From contig CAJQPP010000013.1 of the NCBI GenBank assembly GCA_905480235.1, positions 1 through 64,000 on the forward strand: a DNA stretch of 64,000 nt, written 5' to 3'. The notes beneath the pieces were generated by a model. That model did no database searches. It saw only the letters and a program-made list of their open reading frames with translations, and was not told where the DNA came from. Below are positions 27,105 through 36,817 of the stretch, piece after piece. The stretch's first letter is position 1. Each line of letters starts with the position of its first letter. The translations under genes and the position numbers were made by a program. This DNA comes from an uncultured Pirellulaceae bacterium (GTDB lineage Bacteria > Planctomycetota > Planctomycetia > Pirellulales > Pirellulaceae).

Positions 27105-27551
27105 CTAATCATTGGGTATCGCAATAAGCTTGCTCAAGACCACGAGCAAAATAAGGCCCCTCAAAGTCCATCCAATTGTGCGAACCCAATTGCCTGCCAC
27201 CAGGGCCTGAATGGTCGGTAAATCAAAACTCTGTGTCAGCCGCCCGTGTTGCGGAACCTGGACGGCGGCGGTCGCTATCCAAACAACGATCAACAATCCC
27301 AAACCAACTCTCAGCAAAACTCCCAAGTCGGGAGTGGGAGGATACCAAGCCAGGGCTATCGCCGTAATTAACTCCGCGACCATGACAGGTCCCACGATGA
27401 AAGTAATCAGTAACTGATGGCGTTCCGAATACAGTTGAAATTGTTCTTCACCCACGTTGGCAAACAACGGATAGTGCACGACCTGTATTAACCAAATCAA
27501 ACCCACCATAAACCAGGTCGTGGCGAATTGAGTCAACAAAATGGTGTACAT
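27105..27551 (-). CDS. Four-helix membrane protein in the lipid-modification cluster
   Basis: Start at ATG 27551 ('MYTILLTQFATTWF'), directly opening the first helix. About four transmembrane segments: residues 5-25 ('FATTWFMVGLIWLIQVVHYP'), 48-68, 80-100 and 122-142. A conserved-looking 'QVVHYPLF' and 'VQVPQHGRLTQSFD' frame the helices, as in an uncharacterised family found with SRPBCC and CFA-like genes. No function is known. It lies 44 bases before the SRPBCC start and 130 bases after the second methyltransferase. Confidence 0.75.
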   Translation of the reverse strand: MYTILLTQFATTWFMVGLIWLIQVVHYPLFANVGEEQFQLYSERHQLLITFIVGPVMVAELITAIALAWYPPTPDLGVLLRVGLGLLIVVWIATAAVQVPQHGRLTQSFDLPTIQALVAGNWVRTIGWTLRGLILLVVLSKLIAIPND

Positions 27552-27681
27552 ACTTTTCCTGCAAAAACCTGCGTGCAAAAACAAAGCTCGGCAATCATGA
27601 GGAGAATGATTCTGGCGTTCCCATAATTTTGTCCGTCACGATCAGCCTCCTGCCAGCCCCAGAACGAATTTGGAAAGCGGA

Positions 27682-28752
27682 TTATTGATGAATTAATTCC
27701 TCGCTCGATCTCGCAAATTTTGCGGTCGGCTCCAATAGGTAATGCCCCACCAACCATTGCTGGCCGTTTTGAAAACCGAAGAGTTCGGCGCCTGCGATCA
27801 GGAACAATCGCCAACGCTGCAACCAACGCGCGGCCTCTTTGTCGCCGTAGGTGGCTCGTAATATTTCCATGGCCGGCTCTTTCCGCTCATCTAACAACTC
27901 CAGCCAAGCATTACACGTTCGCTCGTAATGCGTCCCGCTCCAGGACCAGGACTTACGCACCCGCATGTCCTGTTTAAATTGGCTAAAAATATCAAATGAG
28001 GGCATGATTCCGCCGGTGAAAAAGTAGCGTCCCATCCAATTCGATGCGCCTTCGGTTTCGAACTCGTAAACAAAATCTTCATGACAAAAGATATGCACGA
28101 AGAGCTTGCCATCCGGTTTCAACCACCCGGACACCCGTTGCAGCAGTTCCTCGTAGTTTCTCATGTGTTCAAACATCTCACACGAAACGACGCGGTCAAA
28201 ACGCTGCTCGATTTGGAAGTCATTCATATCAGCCGTGATCACGGTCAATCGATCTTCTGCGTGAATTTTTTTTGCCCGAGCCATAATCAACTCGCGCTGC
28301 CATCGGGAGTTAGAGATCGCCGTGACCGTGGCGTGTGGATATTTCTCGAGCATCCAAAGCGTCAGGCTGCCCCAGCCACAGCCCAGCTCCAAAATATGCA
28401 TGCCGTCTTCCAGTTCCGCGCGTTCGCAGGTTTGTGTGAGCGCCGCTACCTCCGCCTGCTCGAGATCGGTGTTTTCATTTTCAAAAAAACAGCAGCTGTA
28501 TTTAAGCCTCGGGCCTAGCATCAATTCGAAGAATTCAGCCGGCAATTCGTAGTGCTGTTCATTGGCTTTTTCCGGTACGGGAGCCACGGGCGCTTGTTTC
28601 ATCTGCCCAGCAAATTGTTCGGTGCTTACATTCTCGCGGCGCAGCTCACGTAGCCTAACGTCGCATAAGCGACGCGTTAACGCACGCGTCACACCGTCCG
28701 GTAACCAGCCCCGTTCAATGGATTCAATAACAGCTTTGGTGATAAATTCCAT
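27682..28752 (-). CDS. CFA-synthase-like fatty-acyl methyltransferase (second, UfaM-like)
   Basis: A 356-residue SAM-dependent lipid methyltransferase. Motif I is 'MHILELGCGWGSLTLWM' (about residue 120), after the family signature 'QHYELPAEFFELMLGPRLKYSCCFF'. The catalytic region includes 'VVSCEMFEHMRNYEELLQRV' and 'HIFCHEDFVYEFE'. It lacks the N-terminal lipid-binding domain of classical CFA synthase and resembles the UfaM-type methylases that put a methyl group on unsaturated acyl chains (furan fatty acid route in Rhodobacter). It follows the full-length CFA-like gene at 86 bases. The exact product, cyclopropane or branched methyl, cannot be told. Confidence 0.88.
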   Translation of the reverse strand: MEFITKAVIESIERGWLPDGVTRALTRRLCDVRLRELRRENVSTEQFAGQMKQAPVAPVPEKANEQHYELPAEFFELMLGPRLKYSCCFFENENTDLEQAEVAALTQTCERAELEDGMHILELGCGWGSLTLWMLEKYPHATVTAISNSRWQRELIMARAKKIHAEDRLTVITADMNDFQIEQRFDRVVSCEMFEHMRNYEELLQRVSGWLKPDGKLFVHIFCHEDFVYEFETEGASNWMGRYFFTGGIMPSFDIFSQFKQDMRVRKSWSWSGTHYERTCNAWLELLDERKEPAMEILRATYGDKEAARWLQRWRLFLIAGAELFGFQNGQQWLVGHYLLEPTAKFARSSEELIHQ

Positions 28753-28838
28753 GATATTCTCTTGAGTGATTTTTGAGCGTTTTGGAAATGGTCTTGGGTG
28801 CCATGAACAGCCAGCCCCCAGGAGTCAGCAGCCACGGA

Positions 28839-30161
28839 TCACGCAACCACCTCATTAATTTCCACGCCCGGTTTAGATTTCGATGACGTACGATCGGCCT
28901 CGCTACGAGGCGATCGACCCTGTTCCCGAGATTGCGATGGCAAAAGCTGGAGTTCCCGATCAAGGGGAGAGGTCTTCGAAGCGTGGTTTACAAACCAAAG
29001 CTGGGTCACATTGACATGACGCTCCATGAAAGCCGCTTCACAGTAACAAAGATAGTAGTCCCAAATACGAATAAAACGATCGTCGAAACCGAGTGCTCGA
29101 ACCGCTTCGATCTGGTCGAAGAAAGCAGACCGCCAGCGTCTTAACGTCTCAGCATAATGGCTGGCAAAGTCCTCCATGTGCACCATTCTCAACCGACTCT
29201 CCCGAGCCATCGATTCTGATAACGCCGTTACGGAGGGCAAACAGCCACCCGGGAAGATATATTTCTTGATGAAATCTACGGTTCTTTTGTGGTGTTCAAA
29301 CCGGTGGTCGGTGATGGTGATGGCCTGCATCAACATTTCACCCTCGGGTTTTAATAACTGACCACATTTTTGAAAGAACGTGTCAAAGTACTGATGCCCG
29401 ACCGCTTCTATCATTTCAATGGTCACCAGTTTGTCATACGTCCCCGTCAATTTTCGATAGTCTTGCTTGAGTAACGTGATCTGGTCTTCAAGACCCTCAT
29501 CACGAATTCGCTGTTGAGCAAATGCATGTTGTTGATCGGAAATGGTGGTCGTGGTCACCTGGCATCCGTAGTGTTTGGCAGCGTGCACTGCCAACCCACC
29601 CCAACCAGTACCGATTTCTAACAGGTGATCCGACCCCTGCAAATTTAATTTCCGGCAAGCCCGGTCAATCTTCTCCATCGATCCTTGGTAGAGGGTATCC
29701 TGGGGGTTCAGGAAAATTGCACTGGAATAAGCCATCGAGGGGTCGAGAAACAGTGCGAAAAATTCGTTGCTTAGATCGTAATGTTTAACAATATTCTGCT
29801 TCGCATTCGAAACGGTATTTCTTCTTAAAAAATGCCCTGCTTTGGCCAGCGCATTTTTTGCCAAACTGAATGGCCCGTTGGCCGTGTCACCCTGTGGCAA
29901 ATTCCTAACGAGAATCCGAACAAGCGAAGTCAGGTCGTCACAACTCCATTCACCGCGCGCCAGCGACTCGGCCGCGCCGAGTCCACCCCCGGTCACCATG
30001 GCTCGGTAAAAAGCCGGATCGTTGATCACAACTTGGGCCTTTAGGGTGCTGTCAGCATCGCCGAACAAATGAGTCTGCTGGCCCTCCTGGACCGCCAGAA
30101 TGCCGTCACGCAAATTGTGCAGGCGGCTTTGAACGAGCTTTCTAAAGTAATTTTCAAACAT
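28839..30161 (-). CDS. Cyclopropane-fatty-acyl-phospholipid synthase family protein
   Basis: Start at ATG 30161, which overlaps the DUF1365 stop (ATGTTTGA), so translation is coupled. The N-terminal 110 residues form the lipid-binding domain. The methyltransferase follows: '[25 protein letters not shown]' region, motif I '[16 protein letters not shown]', '[16 protein letters not shown]', catalytic '[15 protein letters not shown]' and '[11 protein letters not shown]'. It transfers the methyl or methylene of SAM to unsaturated acyl chains in membrane phospholipids. The C-terminal tail is low-complexity and basic/acidic mixed. Third gene from the inferred cluster start after the flavoenzyme and DUF1365. 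Confidence 0.9.
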   Translation of the reverse strand: MFENYFRKLVQSRLHNLRDGILAVQEGQQTHLFGDADSTLKAQVVINDPAFYRAMVTGGGLGAAESLARGEWSCDDLTSLVRILVRNLPQGDTANGPFSLAKNALAKAGHFLRRNTVSNAKQNIVKHYDLSNEFFALFLDPSMAYSSAIFLNPQDTLYQGSMEKIDRACRKLNLQGSDHLLEIGTGWGGLAVHAAKHYGCQVTTTTISDQQHAFAQQRIRDEGLEDQITLLKQDYRKLTGTYDKLVTIEMIEAVGHQYFDTFFQKCGQLLKPEGEMLMQAITITDHRFEHHKRTVDFIKKYIFPGGCLPSVTALSESMARESRLRMVHMEDFASHYAETLRRWRSAFFDQIEAVRALGFDDRFIRIWDYYLCYCEAAFMERHVNVTQLWFVNHASKTSPLDRELQLLPSQSREQGRSPRSEADRTSSKSKPGVEINEVVA

Positions 30162-31002
30162 AATTTTCCTGGTGTGGTCCAGCGACCAAGGGTGAGGATT
30201 GATCTGTTTCGCCATATTCCACTGACTCTTGTGTCAGCTCAACAGCTTCTTCGTCGTTACTTTTTGGGTTCGGAAAAAAAGGTACTTTTTTCCACTTTAA
30301 ACGCAATGCTTGCCAATAAATCCCGGCAAATACTTGCCCGGTCATCAGTGGGTAACGCACCAACATTTTTCGTAAATTTGCCGCCGTTAAAGGTTCTCGC
30401 TCCATCGACATCGCGACATTTAACATGCGTCGATCTTGTTGGAAATTCGCTATGCCAATATTCAGTTTTTCGGCGGATTGGGAAATTCGCCATTGGTAAT
30501 GCATATCCATTGGCAAGAAAGGCGAGACATGAAAGTCCTTCGTTAGCATTTCCCGTTTCCCGGAATGCTGGGGTGAAAAATGTTCGCCCCCGAGCACGTA
30601 ACAATGTTGCTCGCCCCAAGGTGTGTTGTTTACTTCAGCAACGACTTTTTGCAGCTTCTCCTGCCGATCGTGGCAAAAGAAAAAAGAAACGGGATTCATC
30701 TGGAAACCGAAATATCGCAGATGGGTTAGCAAGCGGATCGGTCCCTCATGTGCTTCGCCCGTTTGTTCTTTTACCAGTGCCCGCACCGAATCACTTAAAG
30801 ACACCGACCGATCACCTAGGTGCTCGCACCGCCGGAACCAAGCCAGGTTGGGCCGTTTGGTCGACCACAACCAGCGTTTGTTAAAGACCGTATCCAATTC
30901 GTCGAGATCGAGATACAGCATGAACAGGCGATAGGTAAATGCATGCCGCGCCGGATGAAACCGACGATGCAAAACCTTCCCTTGATAAATACAGCTGTTC
31001 AT
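30154..31002 (-). CDS. DUF1365 protein of the CFA/amine-oxidase cluster
   Basis: Start at ATG 31002 ('[24 protein letters not shown]'), which matches the conserved family beginning. DUF1365 proteins of about 260 residues are encoded almost always between an amine-oxidase-like flavoprotein and CFA-type methyltransferases; this copy is in exactly that place. Visible conserved stretches: '[13 protein letters not shown]'-like '[18 protein letters not shown]', 'VSFFFCHD', '[14 protein letters not shown]' and '[15 protein letters not shown]'. Biochemistry is unknown; a role in handling the modified acyl chain is inferred from context. Its stop overlaps the next gene by eight bases. Confidence 0.9.
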   Translation of the reverse strand: MNSCIYQGKVLHRRFHPARHAFTYRLFMLYLDLDELDTVFNKRWLWSTKRPNLAWFRRCEHLGDRSVSLSDSVRALVKEQTGEAHEGPIRLLTHLRYFGFQMNPVSFFFCHDRQEKLQKVVAEVNNTPWGEQHCYVLGGEHFSPQHSGKREMLTKDFHVSPFLPMDMHYQWRISQSAEKLNIGIANFQQDRRMLNVAMSMEREPLTAANLRKMLVRYPLMTGQVFAGIYWQALRLKWKKVPFFPNPKSNDEEAVELTQESVEYGETDQSSPLVAGPHQENYV

Positions 31003-31056
31003 TTGACTTCTAATCAATCTATCCTGATGTTCCCGATACCCAGTCCGCACATTATT

Positions 31057-32352
31057 TTAAGGATTACGCGTTGGGTCGAATTGTTTGGCCGGGTTTGTTG
31101 TCGACCGGTTTTTCCATTGCTCGACCACCGCCAACCCACTTACGACGCCATCCTCGTGGAAACCATTTCCCCAGTAGGCACCGCAAAACGAGGTCCTTTG
31201 GGGTCCTAGCAACTCGTTATGGCGTTGCTGCATTTCTTTCCGTCGCGCGTCAAACACAGGGTGCCAATAATTAAACGATTGGATAATTTTATCCGGATTG
31301 ATGCGCCGCGTGTTGTTTAGCGTAACGCAGAACGTCTCCTGGCATGCAAAGGATTGTAAGATATTCATGCAATATGTGAGCGATGCTTTATCCTCTTGGG
31401 AATCCGGCATCAAATAGTTCCATGCCGCCCATGCTCGTCGTCGTTTTGGCAAAATTTCTTCGTCGCTGTGCAACACCACGTCATTGGATTCGTAGGGAAA
31501 AGCACTCAAGATTTGTCGTTCGGTGGACGTCGTCTTGTCTCCCAGCAACCTTAACGCCTGGTCAGCATGACAGGCAAACACTACGTGATCGAACTCTTCA
31601 CGCCCACCCGCGAAAGATACCGTAACCTGTTCCGGTTGCCGGTGCACATGGTGTACGGCGGTATCCAGTCTAATGCGATCTTGGAAGTCGGCAATCAACG
31701 GCGCCACATAACTCCGCGACCCTCCACTGATGACTCGCCACTGCGGACGGTTCTTGACACTAAGCAGCCCGTGGTGATGGTAAAACTCGGCAATAAACCG
31801 AATCGGAAATTCTTCGAATGTTGACTGCGGACAAGACCAAATTGCCGAACCCATCGGCAAGAAGTAGTAATTGTAAAACTCGCTTGAAAACTTGTTTTGC
31901 TGAAAAAATTGCTTGACCGTCATGCGGTCATCGCCACCTTCGATCAGCTGTAAGCCCGCTTTGTTGAACTTGATAATACCTTGTAACAGGCGATAAAATC
32001 GCGGCCGGAAAATGTTTCTTCGCTGGGCAAAAAGTCCGGGTAAATCGGCACCGCGATATTCCAAATCCGTTGCGTCACAACGCACGCTGAACGTCATGGG
32101 AGCCGGTTGCGACGGTACCTCCAATTGATCGAGCATCTCAATGAAGTTGGGATAGGTTCGGTCATTAAAAACAATAAAGCCCGTGTCGACTGACCATTGC
32201 CGCCCATTTCTTTCCACGTCGATGGTGTGAGTATGTCCACCCACCCAGGATGACGCCTCGAATAGAGTTATGTCATTTTCGGCGTGCAGATGCCGCGCAA
32301 CGGTTAAGCCTGAGATACCCGATCCAATAATTGCGATTCGCGGACGATTCAC
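31057..32352 (-). CDS. FAD-dependent amine-oxidase-like oxidoreductase (fatty-acid modification)
   Basis: The GTG at 32352 overlaps the stop of the DCC gene (GTGA) and is preceded by AGGAAAG, so it is preferred over longer starts. The dinucleotide motif is Gly10-x-Gly12-x-x-Gly15 in '[17 protein letters not shown]', followed by '[14 protein letters not shown]', the family flavin loop. The C-terminus has the expected '[17 protein letters not shown]'. Members of this group (in Rhodobacter next to CFA-like and DUF1365 genes) act on methylated acyl chains, probably as desaturases. Cofactor: FAD. Second gene of the cluster. Confidence 0.9.
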   Translation of the reverse strand: MNRPRIAIIGSGISGLTVARHLHAENDITLFEASSWVGGHTHTIDVERNGRQWSVDTGFIVFNDRTYPNFIEMLDQLEVPSQPAPMTFSVRCDATDLEYRGADLPGLFAQRRNIFRPRFYRLLQGIIKFNKAGLQLIEGGDDRMTVKQFFQQNKFSSEFYNYYFLPMGSAIWSCPQSTFEEFPIRFIAEFYHHHGLLSVKNRPQWRVISGGSRSYVAPLIADFQDRIRLDTAVHHVHRQPEQVTVSFAGGREEFDHVVFACHADQALRLLGDKTTSTERQILSAFPYESNDVVLHSDEEILPKRRRAWAAWNYLMPDSQEDKASLTYCMNILQSFACQETFCVTLNNTRRINPDKIIQSFNYWHPVFDARRKEMQQRHNELLGPQRTSFCGAYWGNGFHEDGVVSGLAVVEQWKNRSTTNPAKQFDPTRNP

Positions 32353-32831
32353 GATGCGCTTTCCTTTGCCAAACGATCCGAGGAATGAGACTCGCTCGAC
32401 TGCCGAGAGTCTTGGGTTGGGACCCGACACACCCCATCTTTGCAACGGCCAGTGAGGCGAGTTCGGTAACGCGCGAAAACCCGATAACCGATATCGAGGC
32501 CAAAGCGAACCACGGGCAATCTTGACATGTGAACCGCGAACCCGAAGCCGGCTGCATTATAAAGATGTCGGAATACTTCGACTCCCTTGACCCACTGTCC
32601 GTCGGGTAGGCGACCATGTATCTCGGCCATTAACTCTGCATAGGTTTTACCGCAGGCGACTTCATCAAATTGTGGATCGGCGATATCCACGAATTTGATT
32701 TGATGGTTCCTGTCCCGCTTCCGCAGCCAGTCAATTTCCCGTTTGCAAAGCGGGCAATCTCCATCGAAAAACACTTGAAATTGATCAGACTGGCTCATGG
32801 CGACATCCAAAAAAACGCTCAAAACATTCAT
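32349..32831 (-). CDS. DCC-family (DUF393) thiol-disulfide oxidoreductase
   Basis: A thioredoxin-fold protein with the '[21 protein letters not shown]' signature (DGDCPLC) near its N-terminus, which gives the family its name. ATG 32831 has AGGT seven bases upstream; ATG 32798 is the alternative start just before the domain. The rest matches the family length, ending in a basic tail. The function is a presumed thiol-disulfide exchange or unknown redox role. First gene of the minus-strand cluster, 169 bases from the divergent MerR-type regulator, so the promoter lies in 32832-33000. Confidence 0.88.
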   Translation of the reverse strand: MNVLSVFLDVAMSQSDQFQVFFDGDCPLCKREIDWLRKRDRNHQIKFVDIADPQFDEVACGKTYAELMAEIHGRLPDGQWVKGVEVFRHLYNAAGFGFAVHMSRLPVVRFGLDIGYRVFARYRTRLTGRCKDGVCRVPTQDSRQSSESHSSDRLAKESAS

Positions 32832-32939
32832 TTTCTACCTGCAGCTTCGAAGTCGCCAAGGGTGCAGATTCAACAATTAATAACAAAATTTGGGCTTTTT
32901 CGTTTTCTCTGCATCTGCGCTGCGGTTCCACGAGAATAA

Positions 32940-32965
32940 AAACGTGCAAAACGTACGTTACTTAC
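32940..32965. promoter_or_regulatory. Candidate operator between the lipid cluster and its regulator
   Basis: The divergent 169-base gap contains a perfect 10-base palindrome AACGTACGTT (32950-32959) flanked by A/T-rich sequence, about 42 bases before the regulator start. MerR/CarH proteins bind palindromic sites in such gaps. The site is a guess from position and symmetry alone. Confidence 0.3.
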
Positions 32966-33000
32966 AAAAGCGTTCGATTATTAGTTCTGGGAGAACACTC

Positions 33001-33915
33001 ATGAAGGCAGAAAAGCTCACCCCCAAAAAAGTCGCCATGGCCATCGGAGTTAGCGAGTCTTCGATGAAACGCTGGTGTGATCGCGGTTTAATCGATTTTC
33101 AAACCACCGCTGGCGGCCACCGTCGTCTTTCGCGACCCTCGGTCGTGGATTTCGTGCGAAATAGCAAGCATTCGCTGATTCGCTCGGAAATGATCGGTTT
33201 ACCAACCGGTATCCGACCCAGCGAACGCGACGTCAACACAGCACGTCAAGATTTTTTGGCAAGCATCGTCGAGGGCAACGAAGACTTAGCAAACCAAATC
33301 ATTTTGGAGCTTTTCCTATCTGGCCAATCCGTCGCTGAAATCGGTGACGATGTGATTTCCCCCGCATTTCAGGAGATCGGCATTCAATGGGAACTCGGCA
33401 GCATGGAAATCTACCGAGAGCGAAGAGCTTGTGAGATTACGCTTAAAATTTTAGCCGAACTACGCCTGCTACTACCAACGCCGGATGCCAACGCACCGAT
33501 GGCGATTGGCGGAGCACCCGAAAGAGATAGTTTTTCCCTTCCGACGAATCTGGTGGAAATGGTTTTCCGCGAGGCCGGTTGGAGAGCCCAGTCGCTGGGT
33601 AGCCAATTACCATTCAACACGCTTGCCGCTGCTGCGATCGAGAACCGACCTCGGTTGTTTTGGCTGAGCGTCTCCGCGATCACGGATGAGGAAGAATTTT
33701 TGGAGTCCTTCGAGCGTTTCCGTTCTTCCCTGCCAGCCGATACCTTCTTAACCGTTGGCGGACGTGCACTGCACGGCGCGACGCGGCAGAAGATGCAGTA
33801 CTCCGCTTTTGGCGATAATCTGCGTCAGCTGGATTCTTTGGCTAACACGTTAAAGTCACCGGCGTTTCCACCGACCGTTCCAAGATTTGGTACGGCCGCG
33901 ATCACCAACTATTAA
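33001..33915 (+). CDS. MerR-family regulator of CarH/LitR architecture with degenerate B12-binding domain
   Basis: ATG 33001 follows GGGAGA; longer frames add no domain. Residues 1-55 are a MerR winged helix ('TPKKVAMAIGVSESSMKRWCDRGLI', 'TAGGHRRLS'). Residues about 75-155 form the four-helix bundle and 165-290 the Rossmann-like B12-binding domain of CarH/LitR light sensors. The CarH ligand motif W-x9-EH appears as Trp130...Glu140-Arg141, with His lost, and the E/DxHxxG loop reads 'DSFSLP' (176-181), with Phe178 where the cobalt-binding His should be. So adenosylcobalamin binding by the known mode is unlikely. Divergent from the lipid-modification operon, which it probably represses. Confidence 0.82.
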   Translation: MKAEKLTPKKVAMAIGVSESSMKRWCDRGLIDFQTTAGGHRRLSRPSVVDFVRNSKHSLIRSEMIGLPTGIRPSERDVNTARQDFLASIVEGNEDLANQIILELFLSGQSVAEIGDDVISPAFQEIGIQWELGSMEIYRERRACEITLKILAELRLLLPTPDANAPMAIGGAPERDSFSLPTNLVEMVFREAGWRAQSLGSQLPFNTLAAAAIENRPRLFWLSVSAITDEEEFLESFERFRSSLPADTFLTVGGRALHGATRQKMQYSAFGDNLRQLDSLANTLKSPAFPPTVPRFGTAAITNY

Positions 33916-33972
33916 CACGCTTGGTTTTTGCGATCTAAATCACCCTTATTATTCGTTCTCGAAAGGCCCCCA

Positions 33973-35232
33973 ATGAAATCGAACGTGTTCACAGGCATCG
34001 CCCTACTTGTAGTTGCTGCTTGTTTTTCATCGTCACTCCAAGCCCAAGAGTCCGAATCGACAAATTGGAGTCAATGGCGTGGGCCTGCTCGAGACGGCAA
34101 TTTCACGGGTGAGCCTTTGCCTGACAAACTAGACGATTCCACCCTCAAAAAGGCGTGGCGAAAAGAACTTGGTCCGAGTTATTCGGGTCCGATCGTGACC
34201 GATGATCGTGTCTTTGTGACGGAAACCAAAGACAAAAAATACGAAGTCGTCACAGCCTTAGATCGCGAAACAGGCAAAGTAATGTGGGAGACTGAATGGA
34301 AAGGTTCCATGAAGGTTCCATTTTTCGCCGCCGAGAATGGAAGCTGGATTCGATCGACTCCCGCTTGGGACGACGGTCGTTTGTACGTGGCCGGTATCAC
34401 TGATGTCTTGGTTTGCCTTGATTCGGACACTGGCAAGATTCTGTGGAAGAAAGATTTCCCCGGAGAAACGGGTTCCAAAAAGCCTGACTTCGGTTGCGCC
34501 TCATCGCCAATGATTCTCGACGAAGCCCTTTACATGCAGGCTGGTGGCGCCCTCTACAAGCTAAACAAAAAGACCGGCGAAGTTATTTGGAGCGCCTTGT
34601 CCGATGGTGGTGGCATGATGGGCAGCGCTTTTGCTTCACCCACCGTGGCCGAACTAAACGGCGTTCAACAGTTGTTGGTTCAAACACGCTCGCACCTGAA
34701 CGGTTTAGACCTGGAGACAGGCAAAGTTCTGTGGTCCCAGCCAGTGCCAAGTTTCCGTGGCATGAATATCCTCACGCCTCTTGTTCACGACAATAACGTC
34801 TTTACCAGCTCCTACCGAAATCACTCATACATGTATTCGCCAGTCAACAAAGGCGGTGAGTGGAACGTCGCCGAGAAATGGAAGGTGAAAAAGCCAGCAT
34901 ACATGTCGACACCCGTCGTTAAAGACGGAAACGTTTACATGCATTTGCAAAATCAACGATTCACATGCATCGACTTGAACAATGGAGAGACTAAATGGAC
35001 CAGCGCCCCTTATGGGAAGTACTCCAGCATGATCATTCAGGGGGACAAAATTGTTGCCTTGGATCAACGTGGAGAGTTGGTCATGTTCCGGGCCAGTCCC
35101 GAAGAGTTCGAGCTGTTAAGTGAACACCGAGTCAGCGATGAAGAGACATGGGCTCACCTCGCAGCAAGTGGAGACGAGCTATTTGTACGCGAGCTGAATG
35201 CCATAACGGCTTTCCAGTTCGATTCAAAATAG
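33973..35232 (+). CDS. Secreted PQQ-like beta-propeller protein
   Basis: Start at ATG 33973, giving the signal peptide 'MKSNVFTGIALLVVAACFSS' cleaved near 'LQAQES'. The mature protein begins with 'WSQWRGPARDGNF', the usual opening of planctomycete PQQ-like propellers, then shows at least five blade motifs of the form (A/C/G)LD-x-ETGK-x-(M/L)W: 'ALDRETGKVMWE', 'CLDSDTGKILWK', 'KLNKKTGEVIWS', 'GLDLETGKVLWS', 'CIDLNNGETKWT'. No dehydrogenase catalytic domain is present, so cofactor use is doubtful; it may be a scaffold or binding protein outside the cytoplasm. A terminator follows. Confidence 0.88.
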   Translation: MKSNVFTGIALLVVAACFSSSLQAQESESTNWSQWRGPARDGNFTGEPLPDKLDDSTLKKAWRKELGPSYSGPIVTDDRVFVTETKDKKYEVVTALDRETGKVMWETEWKGSMKVPFFAAENGSWIRSTPAWDDGRLYVAGITDVLVCLDSDTGKILWKKDFPGETGSKKPDFGCASSPMILDEALYMQAGGALYKLNKKTGEVIWSALSDGGGMMGSAFASPTVAELNGVQQLLVQTRSHLNGLDLETGKVLWSQPVPSFRGMNILTPLVHDNNVFTSSYRNHSYMYSPVNKGGEWNVAEKWKVKKPAYMSTPVVKDGNVYMHLQNQRFTCIDLNNGETKWTSAPYGKYSSMIIQGDKIVALDQRGELVMFRASPEEFELLSEHRVSDEETWAHLAASGDELFVRELNAITAFQFDSK

Positions 35233-35268
35233 CAGCGGAGCCAGGTGGCTCTAAATACGAAATGCGTT

Positions 35269-35301
35269 CAGGCGGCCTCTCGAGGTCGCCTGTTCTTTTT
35301 T
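35269..35301 (+). terminator. Terminator after the PQQ-like gene
   Basis: Hairpin CAGGCGGCCT/AGGTCGCCTG followed by TTCTTTTTT, 37 bases past the stop. Confidence 0.8.
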
Positions 35302-35331
35302 ATGGCTGTCATGGTAGAAACCGAAACGCTC

Positions 35332-36762
35332 TCATCGAGTGCCCGTCGACGCCGCATGGCTAGTTTGATTGCTTAGCAGCACATTAGTTAGCCATTCGTT
35401 TGCGAACCGAGACTCCGGATCAAATTTCTGTACCACCGATCGAAACTCATCTAGGCGTGGATAAAGTTGTTGGTTGGCATCACGACCCAACGGATTATAT
35501 TTCCCCCAATGACTACGGGCATGGAAATGATCGGCCATGTAGAGAGCTAAGAAATTCGCAAACCCAAAAAATCCCTGGCGACGCGTCGGCTTTTCAAAAC
35601 AGATCAGGCTAATGGCGTACCAATCCTGTAGGTCATTTTCGTTGACGGGACTCGTCATCGACACGAGTGTTTCGTCCGCCAGCACCCGGCGTATGCAAAT
35701 CGGATAGTGATGCTGGTAGATACCGTGACTGGATTCTGGGATCTTTTGCTGGAGATCGGAGGAAACAGCCTGCCCCCCGAAGACCTGAATAATCTGTTTA
35801 ACGTGCTCGAGCGCCTTTTTAAGATCAGCTCGTCGCACGAAAACTTCAATTTCGATGTGCCGAAATATATCATGATCCATCGTTAACATTTTTTGCGAAT
35901 TGTCCACCACGCGCCAATTTTTAACAACTACCAAAGGTAAGACGGATTTAAAAAAAGACCGGATCAAGCCCTTCACGCGCATTATTCTCACCAGCACAAA
36001 GATAATTAGATGCAACGCCCAGTCGATACCAAGGTGCCAGTAAATGCGGTAAAGCGCTGCTAATTTACTCCGTGGCTGAGTCGTTTCCGTGCGATGTTGA
36101 CCAAACCAGTGCCAGCTCCACGGCATCAGGTAAAACTGCTGCAACGGGTATTCGCTTTCCAACGCCAATACCTGTTCGAGTGTTTGGTAACGAGCAGAAA
36201 ATTCAAGGACATTGTACGCTGGTCGTATCTCCATCTCGACTTCAACAATCACGCCCAACAAACCTAACGAGCAACGAGCTGCCGATAATTCCACACTGGG
36301 ACCCCTGATCGTGCTGACCTTGGGTGCACCGGTCTCTTGGTCGAAATGCGCCACCCGCACGCTTCGTATGTACTGGGAAAGACTATTTTTACCTGAGCCG
36401 TGGGTTCCTGTGGCTGTCGCACCCGCCACCGTTTGCTCGTCGATCAAACCGGACGTCGGCAACGATTTACCCTGTTTGGAAAGTACCTCGGCTAAACCCT
36501 TGATCTGGCACCCCGCCCCGACGTGAACCGTATCATCCTGAGGACTGACGCGAACATCATTGAAATGCTTTACGTTTATCAACAGGCCATCCGTTTTTAT
36601 CGCATCACTCCATGCATGTCCGCTGGCAATGACGCGAACCTTGAGATCCTTGTGAGTCCGCAAAAGATCAAGCAACTCGGCTTCATCCCTTGGCTCGGCG
36701 TAAACAGCTGGGGTGAAACAAACATTGTTGCCAAAATTACTAACCTGCCTCTCTAGCATCAT
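35332..36762 (-). CDS. FAD-binding aldonolactone oxidase-type oxidoreductase
   Basis: A 476-residue vanillyl-alcohol-oxidase-fold flavoprotein of the D-arabinono-1,4-lactone / L-gulonolactone oxidase group. The FAD PP-loop is 'KVRVIASGHAWSDAIKTDG' (41-59), with His49 at the position that can carry covalent flavin. A second FAD stretch is 'LIDEQTVAGATATGTHGSG' (about 102-120). The ALO C-terminal domain follows, ending in 'HWGKYNPLGRDANQQLYPRLDEFR', typical of the family. It would oxidise a sugar lactone or alditol using oxygen; the substrate is not predictable. Minus strand, 56 bases after the metallopeptidase gene, so the two may be co-transcribed. Confidence 0.88.
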   Translation of the reverse strand: MMLERQVSNFGNNVCFTPAVYAEPRDEAELLDLLRTHKDLKVRVIASGHAWSDAIKTDGLLINVKHFNDVRVSPQDDTVHVGAGCQIKGLAEVLSKQGKSLPTSGLIDEQTVAGATATGTHGSGKNSLSQYIRSVRVAHFDQETGAPKVSTIRGPSVELSAARCSLGLLGVIVEVEMEIRPAYNVLEFSARYQTLEQVLALESEYPLQQFYLMPWSWHWFGQHRTETTQPRSKLAALYRIYWHLGIDWALHLIIFVLVRIMRVKGLIRSFFKSVLPLVVVKNWRVVDNSQKMLTMDHDIFRHIEIEVFVRRADLKKALEHVKQIIQVFGGQAVSSDLQQKIPESSHGIYQHHYPICIRRVLADETLVSMTSPVNENDLQDWYAISLICFEKPTRRQGFFGFANFLALYMADHFHARSHWGKYNPLGRDANQQLYPRLDEFRSVVQKFDPESRFANEWLTNVLLSNQTSHAASTGTR

Positions 36763-36817
36763 TTCCTATTTCGATAAGAACTTATTTTTATATTCACTCA
36801 GCTTGGCCCTGTTCCGC

